NCBI RefSeq assembly: GCF_000721605.1
Contig: NZ_JOIZ01000007.1
Location: 1 to 64,000 of the forward strand
Length of the DNA stretch: 64,000 bases
Source of the DNA: Streptomyces sp. NRRL S-37
Lineage (GTDB): Bacteria; Actinomycetota; Actinomycetes; Streptomycetales; Streptomycetaceae
Direction: 5' to 3'
Position numbers and translations under genes: made by a program. The stretch's first letter is position 1. Each line of letters starts with the position of its first letter. Of this stretch, positions 8,144 to 17,004 are shown piece by piece. The notes under the pieces are model-generated. The model was given only the letters and a program-made list of their open reading frames with translations, had not been told where the DNA came from and did no database searches.

Positions 8144-9273
8144 CTCTCGCCGCCGCAACAGATCTGGCCGCCGCGGCCAACGAGAACCTCGCGGAGATCA
8201 GCAACGTGCTGGTCTACTCCGCGATGGCGGTCTACACCCTCGCCTTCTTCGCGTACATCGCGGAGTGGACCTTCGGCAGCCGCAGCAAGGTCGCCCGTAC
8301 CGCCGCCGCCCTCAGCCCGAAGGCGGGGGCCGAGGCGAGGAAGGCGCCGGCCGTCACGGTGCAGCAGGCCGGCGGCACCGCCGTACTGGAGCGGCCGAAG
8401 GTCGTCGTGCGTGCCGCCACCGGCTCCCGCGACGTGCCCGACGGACCCGGGGCGCACGGCGGCGACGAGAAGGGCGACCTCTACGGACGGATCGCCGTCT
8501 CCCTCACCGTGCTCGCGTTCTGCCTCTCCTTCGGCGGTGTGCTCACCCGCGCGCTGTCCGTGGAGCGGGCGCCGTGGGGCAACATGTACGAGTTCAACAT
8601 CACCTTCTCCACCACCGCGGTCGGCGTGTACCTCCTGCTGCTGGCGCTGAAGAAGGACATCCGCTGGCTCGGCCTGTTCCTCACCACCACGGTCCTCCTC
8701 GACCTCGGTCTGGCCGTCACCGTCCTCTACACCGAGAGCGACCAGCTCGTCCCCGCCCTGCACTCGTACTGGCTGTACATCCACGTCTCCACGGCGATCC
8801 TGTGCGGCGCGGTCTTCTATGTCGGCGCGGTCGGTGTGATCCTCTACCTGTTCAAGGACGCGTACGAGAACAAGCTCGCCGGCGGCGGCAAGCCCGGCAG
8901 CTTCGCCACCTCCGTCCTGGAGCGGCTGCCCGCCGCCGCGTCCCTCGACAAGTTCTCCTACCGGGTCAACGCGGCCGTCTTCCCGCTGTGGACGTTCACG
9001 ATCATCGCGGGCGCCATCTGGGCCGGCGACGCCTGGGGCCGCTACTGGGGCTGGGACCCCAAGGAGGTCTGGTCCTTCATCACCTGGGTCGCCTACGCCT
9101 GCTACCTGCACGCTCGCGCGACGGCCGGCTGGAAGGGCCGCAAGGCCGCCTACCTGGCCCTGCTCGCCTTCGGCTGCTGGTTGTTCAACTACTACGGCGT
9201 GAACATCTTCGTCTCCGGCAAGCACTCGTACGCCGACGTCGGCCTGAGCGCGCTGGGGTCCGTCGGGTTCTGA
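8140..9273 (+). CDS. ccsB: c-type cytochrome biogenesis protein CcsB/CcsA (haem ligase subunit)
   Basis: The 377-aa polytopic protein carries the haem-binding WWD signature WGRYWGWDPKEVWSFITW and the conserved flanking histidines (YWLYIHVSTAIL; CYLHARATAGW). With ResB it forms the System II synthase. An N-terminal helix is followed by a 75-residue cytoplasmic linker (about 45-115) that is longer than in Bacillus CcsA but common in actinomycetes. It is the last gene of the resA-ccdA-resB-ccsB operon, closed by the terminator at 9286-9329. Confidence 0.94.
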   Translation: MTLAAATDLAAAANENLAEISNVLVYSAMAVYTLAFFAYIAEWTFGSRSKVARTAAALSPKAGAEARKAPAVTVQQAGGTAVLERPKVVVRAATGSRDVPDGPGAHGGDEKGDLYGRIAVSLTVLAFCLSFGGVLTRALSVERAPWGNMYEFNITFSTTAVGVYLLLLALKKDIRWLGLFLTTTVLLDLGLAVTVLYTESDQLVPALHSYWLYIHVSTAILCGAVFYVGAVGVILYLFKDAYENKLAGGGKPGSFATSVLERLPAAASLDKFSYRVNAAVFPLWTFTIIAGAIWAGDAWGRYWGWDPKEVWSFITWVAYACYLHARATAGWKGRKAAYLALLAFGCWLFNYYGVNIFVSGKHSYADVGLSALGSVGF

Positions 9274-9285
9274 CCCCGGACACCA

Positions 9286-9329
9286 CGAAGGCCGGTTGCC
9301 GTGACCCGGGTCATGGCAACCGGCCTTCG
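9286..9329 (+). terminator. Terminator of the cytochrome c maturation operon
   Basis: A perfect 15-bp stem (9286-9300 with 9315-9329) encloses a 14-base loop that itself contains the palindrome GACCCGGGTC. It begins 12 bases after the ccsB stop. It is the longest perfect hairpin in this part of the window and can act in both directions. Confidence 0.85.
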
Positions 9330-9333
9330 CCGT

Positions 9334-9574
9334 TCAGCTCCCGATGTCCTCGCTCCCCACCTGTGGATGACGGACGATGAACTCCCGCGTCGTCGCGGCG
9401 TACTCCGGGTCGTCCAGCGGCACGATCCCCACGCCGTACCCGGCCGGCCGGAACGTGGCAGCGCTCCTCGCACGCGGCGTCCGATTCACTCACGTGGGTG
9501 AACATCACCGGTTTGCCCGCTTTCAGGGTCCCGCTCTCCTTACGTTTGGCGCACATGCCGACGACATATGTCAC
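9334..9574 (-). other. Degraded or frameshifted small minus-strand coding remnant
   Basis: The gap between ccsB and the next gene (332 bases) reads on the minus strand as MCAKRKESGTLKAGKPVMF in one frame down to about 9450, then as plausible sequence in another frame (GYGVGIVPLDDPEYAATTRE, ending at the stop of 9334-9336). Neither half alone looks like a full gene. One GTG-initiated frame at 9334-9489 (51 aa) could be real. No family recognised; a single frameshift near 9440-9450 would join the halves. Confidence 0.3.
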
Positions 9575-9605
9575 TCCTCTTCAGGGGCTGACATGAAGGA
9601 GACCC

Positions 9606-10496
9606 ATGGTCAAGCCGCCCCATGAGGCGATGCACCGCATCTTCCAGCACGATCCCGGACTCTTCAGTCGCGTCTCACGCTTCCTCGGAGTCGACATCCC
9701 GAGGCCCGTCAAGGCCACCCCCCTGCCGACCGACCTCACTGAGACCAGCCCCGTCGAACGCCGGGTCGACACGGTCCTGCGGTTCGAGACCGCGGAGCAG
9801 GGCGACTTCCTCCTCGCGATCGAGGCCCAGGGCGGCAAGAACCCGGACAAGCCGGCGAGCTGGGCGTACTACACCAGTTACCTGTGGACGAAGTACCGGC
9901 TGCCCACCGCGCTCCTCGTCGTCTGCCAGGACCACGCCACGGCCCAATGGGCCCAGCGGGCGGTCAGCAGCGGACCGCCCCAACTGCCCACCCTCACCCT
10001 GCGCCCCGTGGTCGCCGGTCCGCACAACATGCCCGTGATCACCGACCCCGAGGAGGCCCGCGCCGACCTCGTCCTGACCAGCCTCGCGGCCATCACGCAC
10101 GCCGCCGAACCCGCCGTCAATGCGATACTGAAGGCCCTCTCCACCGCATTGCGGGACGTGCCCGAAGACATCGCGGACCCCATCGTCGAATTCACCGCAC
10201 AGGGCCTGGGCAAGCACCCGGCCAAGCACCTCTGGAGGAACCTGGTGGCCGTGGACCTCTCCTTCTACAAGTCCTACCTCGTCGAAGAGATCCGGGAAGA
10301 AGCCCGCGCCGAAGCCCGCGCCGAAGCCCTCGTCAAGAGCCGTGCCGAGGACGTCCTGCTCATCCTGGAGCAGCGCGGCCTCGACATCTCCGACGACGTC
10401 CGCAGTCGCGTCACGGACTGCGGCGACCCCGACCTCCTCCGCCGCTGGCTCACCCGCGCCGTCACCGCTCCGAAGGCCGAAGAGATTTTCGAATGA
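9606..10496 (+). CDS. Rpn/PD-(D/E)XK-like nuclease-family protein
   Basis: The 296-aa protein belongs by pattern to the abundant Streptomyces relatives of the recombination-promoting (Rpn, YhgA-like) proteins. It has an acidic RRVDTVLRFE, then LLAIEAQGGKNPDK, which place Asp, Glu and Gln as in a PD-(D/E)XK core (Glu-x-Gln in place of Glu-x-Lys). A charged coiled segment with EARAEARAEALVKSRAE repeats at about 228-245 is followed by the typical C-terminal helical cap (ILEQRGLDISDDVRSRV). A ribosome-binding GGAGA precedes the ATG. Nuclease activity is inferred from the family. It is a solitary gene. Confidence 0.7.
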   Translation: MVKPPHEAMHRIFQHDPGLFSRVSRFLGVDIPRPVKATPLPTDLTETSPVERRVDTVLRFETAEQGDFLLAIEAQGGKNPDKPASWAYYTSYLWTKYRLPTALLVVCQDHATAQWAQRAVSSGPPQLPTLTLRPVVAGPHNMPVITDPEEARADLVLTSLAAITHAAEPAVNAILKALSTALRDVPEDIADPIVEFTAQGLGKHPAKHLWRNLVAVDLSFYKSYLVEEIREEARAEARAEALVKSRAEDVLLILEQRGLDISDDVRSRVTDCGDPDLLRRWLTRAVTAPKAEEIFE

Positions 10497-10660
10497 CGCC
10501 GGCTCCCTGGTCGCCCGGCTCCGCGTAGAGGCGCGGCGTTCAGGGAGAGGGTGATGGTCGAAGTGCCGTACGGGGTAGGGCACTTCGACGAACACGGGTG
10601 CGATTGGCTTTATGCTTGGCCCTGCCCCCATGGGCCGAGATCGCACGCCGGGAGGCATTT

Positions 10661-12523
10661 GTGTCAGCGCTGGAGCCGGACGACCCGCACTCCGTCGGGG
10701 CGTACCGCTTGCTGAGCCGGCTGGGCGCGGGCGGGATGGGCCAGGTGTTCCTCGGACGTTCCCCGGGCGGGCGGCTCGTCGCGGTCAAGGTGGTGCACGC
10801 CGAGCTGGTGCGCCGGCCCGAGTTCCGGGACCGGTTCCGCCGCGAGGTCGAGGCGGCCCGTAAGGTCAGCGGCGCCTTCACCGCCCCGGTCGTCGACGCC
10901 GACCCGGACGCGCCCCTGCCGTGGCTGGTCACCAGCTACATCGCCGGTCCCTCGCTGGAGCAGGCAGTCGTCGAGCGAGGGCCGTTCGAGGCGGGGGCGG
11001 TCCTCGCGCTGGCGGCCGGGCTGGCCGAGGCACTGGTGTCGATCCACGCCGTGAACCTCGTCCACCGCGACCTCAAACCCTCCAACGTGCTGCTCGCCGA
11101 GGACGGGCCCCGGGTCATCGACTTCGGGATCGTCCGCAGCGTCGAGGCCGACTCGATCACCGGCACCGGCCTCGTGGCCGGCTCGCCCGGATTCATGTCG
11201 CCCGAGCAGGTCAACGGCGACACGATCACCCCGGCCAGCGACGTCTTCTGCCTGGGCGCGGTGCTGGCCTTCGCGGCGACCGGCGCCAATCCCTTCGGCG
11301 AGGGACCGACCCCCGCGCTGCTCTACCGCGTGGTGCACAACACCCCCGGCATCGGCGCCGTCACCGACCCCGCCCTGCACGCCCTCATCGGCGACTGCCT
11401 CGCCAAGGACCCGGCCCGCCGCCCCACCCCGCAGGAGATCCTCGCCCGGGTCGGTGCCCTGGGCAACGAGAACACGATGGCCCTGCGGCACCTCGGCCCC
11501 TGGCCGCAGCAGGGCAACGCCGCCGGGGCCCCGACCCCGGCCGGTACGCCCGTCCCGGGTGCCCGTGCCACGGATCCGGGGGCCCCGACGAACGTACTGC
11601 CGCGCGACGCCGGGCCCGGCGCCCTCCCGCAGCAGGCGACCATGGTGGCGCCGCACTTCCACGACCAGGCCACCCGGGTGGGTGCCGTCCCGGAGCCCGC
11701 CCCCGCCGCGACGGAGCCCACCGGCCGCCGGGCGGGCCGGGAGCGTGGCGGCAGCCGGCGGGCCTTCCTGCTCCTCGGCATCGGCGGGGGCGCGGTCGCC
11801 GCGGCCGGCACCGGAGCGGGATTCTGGCTCAACCGGTCGGCCGCCGCCGACCGGGACCGGGCCACGCCCCCCTCCTCGGCCTCCCCCACGTCCTCACCCA
11901 CCGTCGCCCCGCAGCCCGCCCGGCCCGTCGGGCACTGGCCCCTCGACGAGACCTCGGGCACGGTCGCGCGGGACACCGCGGGCGGCCACGACGGCACCGC
12001 GACCGGCGTCACCTGGGTGCCCGGCGGAGGCGGAGCCGTCTTCGACGGGCAGGGCGGCCAGATCATGACCGGAGGACCGGTGGTGGAGACCGGGGAGGGC
12101 CAAAGCTTCACGATCGCCGCCTGGGTCCGGCTCTCCGCCGCACCGGGGGGCTGGGCCACCGCCGTCAGCCAGGACGCCCAGGACGCCAGCGGCTTCTACC
12201 TCCAGTACGCCGTCGACGAGAACCGCTGGGCCCTCTCCCGCCCCGGCCTGCGCGCCGCCGGCCGCAGCGAGCCCGCCGTGAACGTCTGGACCCACCTCGC
12301 CGGCGTCTGCGACGGCCCGGCGCGCACCCTGCGGCTGTACGTCAACGGCGTACAGGAGGCGGAGGCCGAGGACACCAACCCGATGTCCGCCACCGGCCCC
12401 TTCATCATCGGCCGGGCGTCGTACGGCGGCCAGGCCGTCGACTTCTTCCCCGGCGCCGTCCGCGACGTACGGGTCTTCGACCGGGCCCTCACCGCCGCCC
12501 GGATCAAGAACCTCGTCGGCTGA
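10661..12523 (+). CDS. Receptor-type Ser/Thr protein kinase with LamG ectodomain
   Basis: A complete Hanks kinase occupies residues 12-270: glycine loop RLGAGGMGQVF, lysine in VAVKVVH, catalytic HRDLKPSN, DFG in VIDFGIVRS, and SPEQ in the P+1 loop. A Pro-rich linker and one membrane helix (AFLLLGIGGGAVAAAG, about 367-390) lead to an extracellular LamG/concanavalin-like fold (HWPLDETSG to the end, about 424-620) that usually binds sugars or proteins. The GTG at 10661 is chosen because GGAGG lies eight bases upstream; the frame is open further up. A TATGCT at 10611-10616 could be the -10 element. It likely senses a cell-surface ligand. Confidence 0.9.
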   Translation: MSALEPDDPHSVGAYRLLSRLGAGGMGQVFLGRSPGGRLVAVKVVHAELVRRPEFRDRFRREVEAARKVSGAFTAPVVDADPDAPLPWLVTSYIAGPSLEQAVVERGPFEAGAVLALAAGLAEALVSIHAVNLVHRDLKPSNVLLAEDGPRVIDFGIVRSVEADSITGTGLVAGSPGFMSPEQVNGDTITPASDVFCLGAVLAFAATGANPFGEGPTPALLYRVVHNTPGIGAVTDPALHALIGDCLAKDPARRPTPQEILARVGALGNENTMALRHLGPWPQQGNAAGAPTPAGTPVPGARATDPGAPTNVLPRDAGPGALPQQATMVAPHFHDQATRVGAVPEPAPAATEPTGRRAGRERGGSRRAFLLLGIGGGAVAAAGTGAGFWLNRSAAADRDRATPPSSASPTSSPTVAPQPARPVGHWPLDETSGTVARDTAGGHDGTATGVTWVPGGGGAVFDGQGGQIMTGGPVVETGEGQSFTIAAWVRLSAAPGGWATAVSQDAQDASGFYLQYAVDENRWALSRPGLRAAGRSEPAVNVWTHLAGVCDGPARTLRLYVNGVQEAEAEDTNPMSATGPFIIGRASYGGQAVDFFPGAVRDVRVFDRALTAARIKNLVG

Positions 12524-12567
12524 CCCGTCCCGGAGCCCCGCCCGCGATCGTCCGGGGGCCGTGCTGT

Positions 12568-12591
12568 CCGGCCACCGGATCCGGCGGCCGG
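12568..12591. terminator. Hairpin between convergent genes
   Basis: Eleven-base arms (CCGGCCACCGG / CCGGCGGCCGG) with one mismatch and a two-base centre lie between the kinase stop and the convergent small membrane-protein gene. The position suggests a bidirectional terminator; there is no T run. Confidence 0.4.
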
Positions 12592-12661
12592 GCAGGACGC
12601 GGGCCGCTTTGTCGGGGCCGATGTCGCCGAGGGCCGGCTGACGGCGGCCGGCGCGGGACGG

Positions 12662-12994
12662 TCAGGCGGGCCCGCCCCGCTCGCCGTCCCCCGGCCTGTC
12701 GTCCTTGTCCCTCTCCTCGTCCAGCGACTTCAGGAACTCGGGGTTGTCGTCCGGCGCCACCCACTGCCGGCCGCCGCCCCGGCCCCAGGCGGAACCGGCG
12801 GCGCCGCCCGCGGGGTGCCGCTTCTTGCCGGCGATCAGCCAGGAGATCGAGCCGACCAGCGGGAACAGCAGCACGAGGATCGCCCACAGCGGCTTGGGCA
12901 TGTGCCGGATGTCGTCGTCCTTCGTACTGATGCAGTCGATGAACGCGTACACGCTCAGGGCCAGTGGCACCAGGAACATCAGCACCCGCAGCAT
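12662..12994 (-). CDS. PLD-nuclease N-terminal-domain (PLDc_N) small membrane protein
   Basis: The 110-aa product starts [20 protein letters not shown] from an ATG preceded by GGAGAGG. It has two helices (residues 2-19 and about 33-55, [19 protein letters not shown]), the layout of the PLDc_N domain found alone in many actinobacterial membrane proteins. A charged cytoplasmic tail ends in an EERDKDD stretch. Function is unknown. It is divergent from mqnL with a 67-base promoter region between them. Confidence 0.75.
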   Translation of the reverse strand: MLRVLMFLVPLALSVYAFIDCISTKDDDIRHMPKPLWAILVLLFPLVGSISWLIAGKKRHPAGGAAGSAWGRGGGRQWVAPDDNPEFLKSLDEERDKDDRPGDGERGGPA

Positions 12995-13061
12995 GGGGCC
13001 TCTCCAGCGAAAGCGGTGGGCGGTACAGGGCCAGCGTAACCGCTCGGGGATACTTGACCGC

Positions 13062-14513
13062 ATGGCTTACGACGATCTTCGCTCCCTGCTCAGGGCGCTG
13101 GAGCGCGAGGGTGACCTCAAGCGCATCAAGGCCGAGGTCGACCCGTATCTGGAGGTCGGTGAGATCGTCGACCGGGTGCAGAAGGCCGGCGGTCCCGCGC
13201 TGCTCTTCGAGAACGTGCGCGGCTCGGACATGCCCCTCGCGATGAACGTGTACGGCACCGACCGCCGCCTGCTGAAGGCGCTCGGCCTGACGTCGTACGC
13301 GGAGATCTCCGAGAAGATCGGCGGGCTGCTGAAGCCCGAGCTGCCGCACGGGTTCGTCGGGGTGCGCGAGGCGTTCGGGAAGCTCGGCGCGATGACGCAC
13401 GTACCGCCGAAGAAGGTGAAGGACGCGCCGGTCCAGGAGGTCGTCCTCACCGGCGACGACGTGGACCTCGACCGGCTCCCCGCGCTGTTCACCTGGCCCA
13501 AGGACGGCGGCTCCTTCTTCAACCTGGGCCTCACCCACACCAAGGACCCGGAGACGGGCGTCCGCAACCTCGGCCTGTACCGCCTCCAGCGCCACGACAA
13601 GCGCACCATCGGCATGCACTGGCAGATCCACAAGGACAGCCGCAACCACTACCAGGTGGCCGCCCGGCGCGGCGAGCGCCTGCCCGTCGCGATCGCCTTC
13701 GGCTGCCCGCCCGCCGTGACGTACGCCTCCACCGCGCCGCTGCCCGGCGACATCGACGAGTACCTGTTCGCCGGTTTCCTGCAGGGCAAGCGGATCGAGA
13801 TGGTCGACTGCAAGACCGTTCCGCTCCAGGTCCCGGCGCACGCGGAGGTCGTCGTCGAGGGCTGGCTGGAGCCCGGCGAGATGCTGCCCGAGGGGCCGTT
13901 CGGTGACCACACCGGGTTCTACACCCCGCAGGAGCCGTTCCCCGCGCTGACGATCGACTGCGTGACGATGCGCAAGCGCCCGCTGCTCCAGTCGATCGTC
14001 GTCGGCCGGCCCCCGACCGAGGACGGGCCGCTCGGACGGGCGACGGAACGCTTCTTCCTGCCCCTCCTCAAGATCATCGTTCCGGACATCGTGGACTACC
14101 ACCTCCCCGAGTCCGGCGGCTTCCACAACTGCGCGATCGTCTCGATCGACAAGAAGTACCCCAAGCACGCGCAGAAGGTCATGCACGCCATCTGGGGCGC
14201 CCACATGATGTCGCTGACCAAGCTGATCGTGGTCGTCGACTCCGACTGCGACGTCCACGACCTGCACGAGGTGTCCTGGCGGGCCCTCGGCAACACCGAC
14301 TACGCCCGTGACCTCACCGTCGTCGAGGGTCCCGTCGACCACCTCGACCACTCCTCGTACCAGCAGTTCTGGGGCGGCAAGGCGGGCATCGACGCGACGA
14401 AGAAGTGGCCCGAGGAGGGGTACACGCGCGACGGCGGCTGGCCCGACATGGTCGAGTCCGACCCGGACACCGCCGCCCTCGTCGACCGCCGCTGGAAGGA
14501 GTACGGACTGTGA
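13062..14513 (+). CDS. mqnL: UbiD-family decarboxylase of the futalosine menaquinone pathway
   Basis: The 483-aa protein is a UbiD-type decarboxylase, an enzyme class needing prenylated FMN. The family Glu/Arg region appears in [22 protein letters not shown], and the active-site [10 protein letters not shown] motif is complete ([16 protein letters not shown]). In Streptomyces this homologue decarboxylates the aromatic intermediate after futalosine cyclisation. Assignment as MqnL rests on family and on its direct coupling to a UbiA prenyltransferase (four-base overlap) with UbiX nearby. The ATG is close to a GATACT at 13049-13054, so the transcript may be leaderless. Confidence 0.88.
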   Translation: MAYDDLRSLLRALEREGDLKRIKAEVDPYLEVGEIVDRVQKAGGPALLFENVRGSDMPLAMNVYGTDRRLLKALGLTSYAEISEKIGGLLKPELPHGFVGVREAFGKLGAMTHVPPKKVKDAPVQEVVLTGDDVDLDRLPALFTWPKDGGSFFNLGLTHTKDPETGVRNLGLYRLQRHDKRTIGMHWQIHKDSRNHYQVAARRGERLPVAIAFGCPPAVTYASTAPLPGDIDEYLFAGFLQGKRIEMVDCKTVPLQVPAHAEVVVEGWLEPGEMLPEGPFGDHTGFYTPQEPFPALTIDCVTMRKRPLLQSIVVGRPPTEDGPLGRATERFFLPLLKIIVPDIVDYHLPESGGFHNCAIVSIDKKYPKHAQKVMHAIWGAHMMSLTKLIVVVDSDCDVHDLHEVSWRALGNTDYARDLTVVEGPVDHLDHSSYQQFWGGKAGIDATKKWPEEGYTRDGGWPDMVESDPDTAALVDRRWKEYGL

Positions 14514-15415
14514 CCTCGGCCTCCGCAGCGCTCCCGCAGCAGCCGGGACGCACGAAAGCCTTCCTGCGCCTGGTGATGATCGAGCACTCGGTCTTCGCCC
14601 TGCCCTTCGCCTACATCGCCGCCCTCACCGCGATGTACGAGTGGGACGAGAACATCCACTGGGGCCGGCTGCTCCTGGTCACCGTCGCCATGGTCGGCCT
14701 GCGCACCTTCGCCATGGCCGCCAACCGGATCATCGACCGCGAGATCGACGCCCGCAACCCGCGCACCGCCCACCGCGAGCTGGTCACCGGCGCGATGTCG
14801 GTCCGGCACGCCTGGACGGGCGCGCTCGTCGCCCTCGCCGTCTTCCTCGGCGCGGCGGCCCTGCTCAACCCGCTCTGCCTCGCCCTCGCGCCCGTCGCCG
14901 TGATCCCGATGGTGGTGTATCCGTACGGCAAGCGGTTCACCAACTTCCCGCAGGCCATCCTGGGTCTCGCGCAGGCCATGGGCCCGGTCGGCGGCTGGCT
15001 GGCGATCACCGGGTCGTGGTCCTGGGACGCCGTCGTCCTCGGCCTCGCGGTCGGCGTCTGGATCGGCGGCTTCGACCTGATCTACGCCTGCCAGGACGTC
15101 GACACCGACCGCGAGATCGGTGTGAAGTCGGTTCCGGCCCGCTTCGGCATCCCGGCCGCGATCTGGGGCGCCCGTGCCTGCCACACCGTCACGACGGCCC
15201 TCTTCGTCTGGTACGCCCTGCTCACCGACGCCGGCGCGTTCTTCTGGCTCGGCCTGCTGATCGTGGCCGGCGCCTTCGTCTACGAGCACACCATCGTCCG
15301 CCCGAACGACCTGACCCGCCTGAACCGGGCGTTCTTCAGCGTCAACGGCTTCATCGGCATCGCGCTGTTCGTGTGCGCGCTGCTGGACCTGCTGGTGCGG
15401 GGGCTGACCGTGTGA
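14510..15415 (+). CDS. mqnP: UbiA-family polyprenyltransferase, menaquinone pathway
   Basis: The 301-aa integral membrane protein carries both Asp-rich motifs of UbiA prenyltransferases, NRIIDREIDARNPRTAHR (about residues 73-90) and YACQDVDTDREIG (about 197-209), with seven to nine hydrophobic helices. It attaches the polyprenyl tail to the naphthoate-type acceptor in the futalosine route. The GTG start overlaps the mqnL stop (GTGA), so the two are translated together. It converges on a small minus-strand gene. Confidence 0.88.
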   Translation: MTSASAALPQQPGRTKAFLRLVMIEHSVFALPFAYIAALTAMYEWDENIHWGRLLLVTVAMVGLRTFAMAANRIIDREIDARNPRTAHRELVTGAMSVRHAWTGALVALAVFLGAAALLNPLCLALAPVAVIPMVVYPYGKRFTNFPQAILGLAQAMGPVGGWLAITGSWSWDAVVLGLAVGVWIGGFDLIYACQDVDTDREIGVKSVPARFGIPAAIWGARACHTVTTALFVWYALLTDAGAFFWLGLLIVAGAFVYEHTIVRPNDLTRLNRAFFSVNGFIGIALFVCALLDLLVRGLTV

Positions 15416-15440
15416 GAACGCCGGCGCGCGGCCCGGGGGC

Positions 15441-15641
15441 TCAGCCCTGGGGCTCCTGCGGCTTGGCGTCGACCTCGCGCAGGCCCTGGTCCCTGAGTTC
15501 GGTGCGGGCCTCGGTGCGGTGGCCGCGGGCGATGTAGTCCCGTACGACCACCTCGATCGCGTCCTGGGGCGAGCCGACGCCCGCCAGGACCATCACTTCC
15601 ACCACCAGTTCGGCGTCGAGGCTGATGCTGACCTTGGCCAT
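15441..15641 (-). CDS. Small ribbon-helix-helix-type (VapB-like) protein
   Basis: The 66-aa product begins KVSISLDAELVVEVMVLAG and continues with a helix pair (SPQDAIEVVVRDYIARGHR). A short beta strand then two helices is the Arc/MetJ ribbon-helix-helix layout seen in VapB-type antitoxins and small regulators. No toxin gene is adjacent, so it is either an orphan antitoxin or a small DNA-binding regulator. It lies convergent to mqnP and divergent from mqnM. Confidence 0.6.
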   Translation of the reverse strand: MAKVSISLDAELVVEVMVLAGVGSPQDAIEVVVRDYIARGHRTEARTELRDQGLREVDAKPQEPQG

Positions 15642-15743
15642 CGTTCCCCCCTCGTCCCGTGTCGCCTCCGCACTCTAGCCGCCCGGCCGCCGGGTTCGAA
15701 GGCCTCCGACCGGTCCTGAGCGCGGACGCCTGCCGTCCGCCGG

Positions 15744-15749
15744 TAGGCT
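15744..15749 (+). promoter_or_regulatory. -10 hexamer of a leaderless mqnM transcript
   Basis: TAGGCT stands exactly six bases before the GTG start of mqnM. This places the expected transcription start on the start codon, and no Shine-Dalgarno sequence precedes the GTG. No clear -35 hexamer is seen. Confidence 0.5.
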
Positions 15750-15755
15750 CGAGTT

Positions 15756-16430
15756 GTGAACGCAGGAGAAACGCGGCGCGAGCCTTGGATCGTGGGGGTG
15801 TCCGGGGCGTCCGGTACGCCCTACGCAGCCGCTGTGCTGCGTGCGCTGCTGGCGGCGGGGGAGAGTGTCGACCTCGTCGTCAGCCGGGCCTCCCGGCTGA
15901 CCCTGCTGGACGAGACCGGCATCGCCTTCCGGGACGCCCACTGGCGCGACGACCTGCGGGAATGGCTGTCCCGGGGGGCGGACGGCAAGCCGGACACCTT
16001 CACCGTCGACCTCGACGGCGTACGGCACTGGGCCGCCGGTGACCTCGCGGCCGGGCCGTCCTCGGGGTCGTATCCGAGCAAGGGCATGCTGATCGTGCCC
16101 GCCTCCACGGCCTGTGTGGCCGGGGTGGCGCTCGGGCTGTCCAAGGACCTGTTGCAGCGGGCGGCGAGCGTCACCCTGAAGGAGGGACGCACGCTGATCG
16201 TGGCCGTACGGGAGACCCCGCTGAACGGCCAGACCCTGCGGCACCTGGTGACGCTGGACGACGCGGGCGCGACCGTGGTGCCCGCCTCGCCGGCCTTCTA
16301 CGCGGGCGCGACGCACATCCAGGACCTGGTGGACTTCGTCGCCGGACGCGTACTCGACGCGGCGGGCGTCGAGCACCGGCTCTACCGCCGCTGGAAGGGC
16401 GAGCTCGGCGGCGGATCCCGCCCCGACTGA
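15756..16430 (+). CDS. mqnM: UbiX-family flavin prenyltransferase
   Basis: UbiX proteins make the prenylated FMN cofactor of UbiD decarboxylases; here the client would be MqnL, 1.2 kb upstream. The 224-aa protein has the flavoprotein opening WIVGVSGASGTPYAAAVLRA and the SLKEGRTLIVAVRETPLN region, which binds dimethylallyl phosphate. A segment rich in Asp at about 60-90 makes it slightly longer than Escherichia coli UbiX (189 aa). The GTG start is supported by the -10 hexamer six bases upstream. Confidence 0.88.
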   Translation: MNAGETRREPWIVGVSGASGTPYAAAVLRALLAAGESVDLVVSRASRLTLLDETGIAFRDAHWRDDLREWLSRGADGKPDTFTVDLDGVRHWAAGDLAAGPSSGSYPSKGMLIVPASTACVAGVALGLSKDLLQRAASVTLKEGRTLIVAVRETPLNGQTLRHLVTLDDAGATVVPASPAFYAGATHIQDLVDFVAGRVLDAAGVEHRLYRRWKGELGGGSRPD

Positions 16431-16494
16431 GCGCTTCGGCGGCATTCCAGCACGTGCAGAACTTCAGACCTCTTCAGTGGAAGGCTTCGATCGC

Positions 16495-16953
16495 ATGGAC
16501 GCGGTGGACAGGCAGCTCATCCAGGCCCTGAGGGAGAACGGCCGGGCCTCCTACGCGGAGCTGGGGCGCCTCGTCGGCCTGTCGGGCCCCAGCGTCACCG
16601 ACCGCATCAACCGGCTGGAGGCGGCCGGTGTCATCACCGGCTACCGCGCCACCGTGGACGCCGCCTCGCTCGGCCTCGGCGTGACCGCCCTGATCGGCAT
16701 CTCGCTCTCCGACGCCGCCGACCACGAGGACGTGGCGCAGCGGCTGAAGGAGCTGAAGGAGATCGAGGACTGCTGGTTCATCGCCGGCGACGACTCCTTC
16801 ATGCTCAAGGTGCGGGCGAGCGACGTGGACGGCCTGGAGAAGACCATCCGCCGGCTGTCCGGCACCAAGGGCGTCTCCCGGACCCGTACCACCATCGTGC
16901 TCTCCACCAAGTGGGAGAACCGGGTCGGTGAGCTGCCTGAGGAAGTGGAGTGA
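16495..16953 (+). CDS. Lrp/AsnC-family transcriptional regulator
   Basis: The 152-aa protein has the family architecture: an N-terminal helix-turn-helix (DRQLIQALRENGRASYAEL then LVGLSGPSVTDRINRLEAAG, residues 5-55) and a C-terminal RAM domain of alternating beta strands (CWFIAGDDSFMLKVRA) that binds amino acids or related ligands and forms octamers. An upstream GTG at 16477 is in frame; the ATG at 16495 has a GGAAGG at good distance. It lies between mqnM and mqnE and might regulate them, but the sequence alone does not show this. Confidence 0.88.
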   Translation: MDAVDRQLIQALRENGRASYAELGRLVGLSGPSVTDRINRLEAAGVITGYRATVDAASLGLGVTALIGISLSDAADHEDVAQRLKELKEIEDCWFIAGDDSFMLKVRASDVDGLEKTIRRLSGTKGVSRTRTTIVLSTKWENRVGELPEEVE

Positions 16954-17004
16954 CCGGGGCGTACGGTTGACCGGGTCTGTCTGAAGAGGGAATGAGGGAT
17001 CGGC

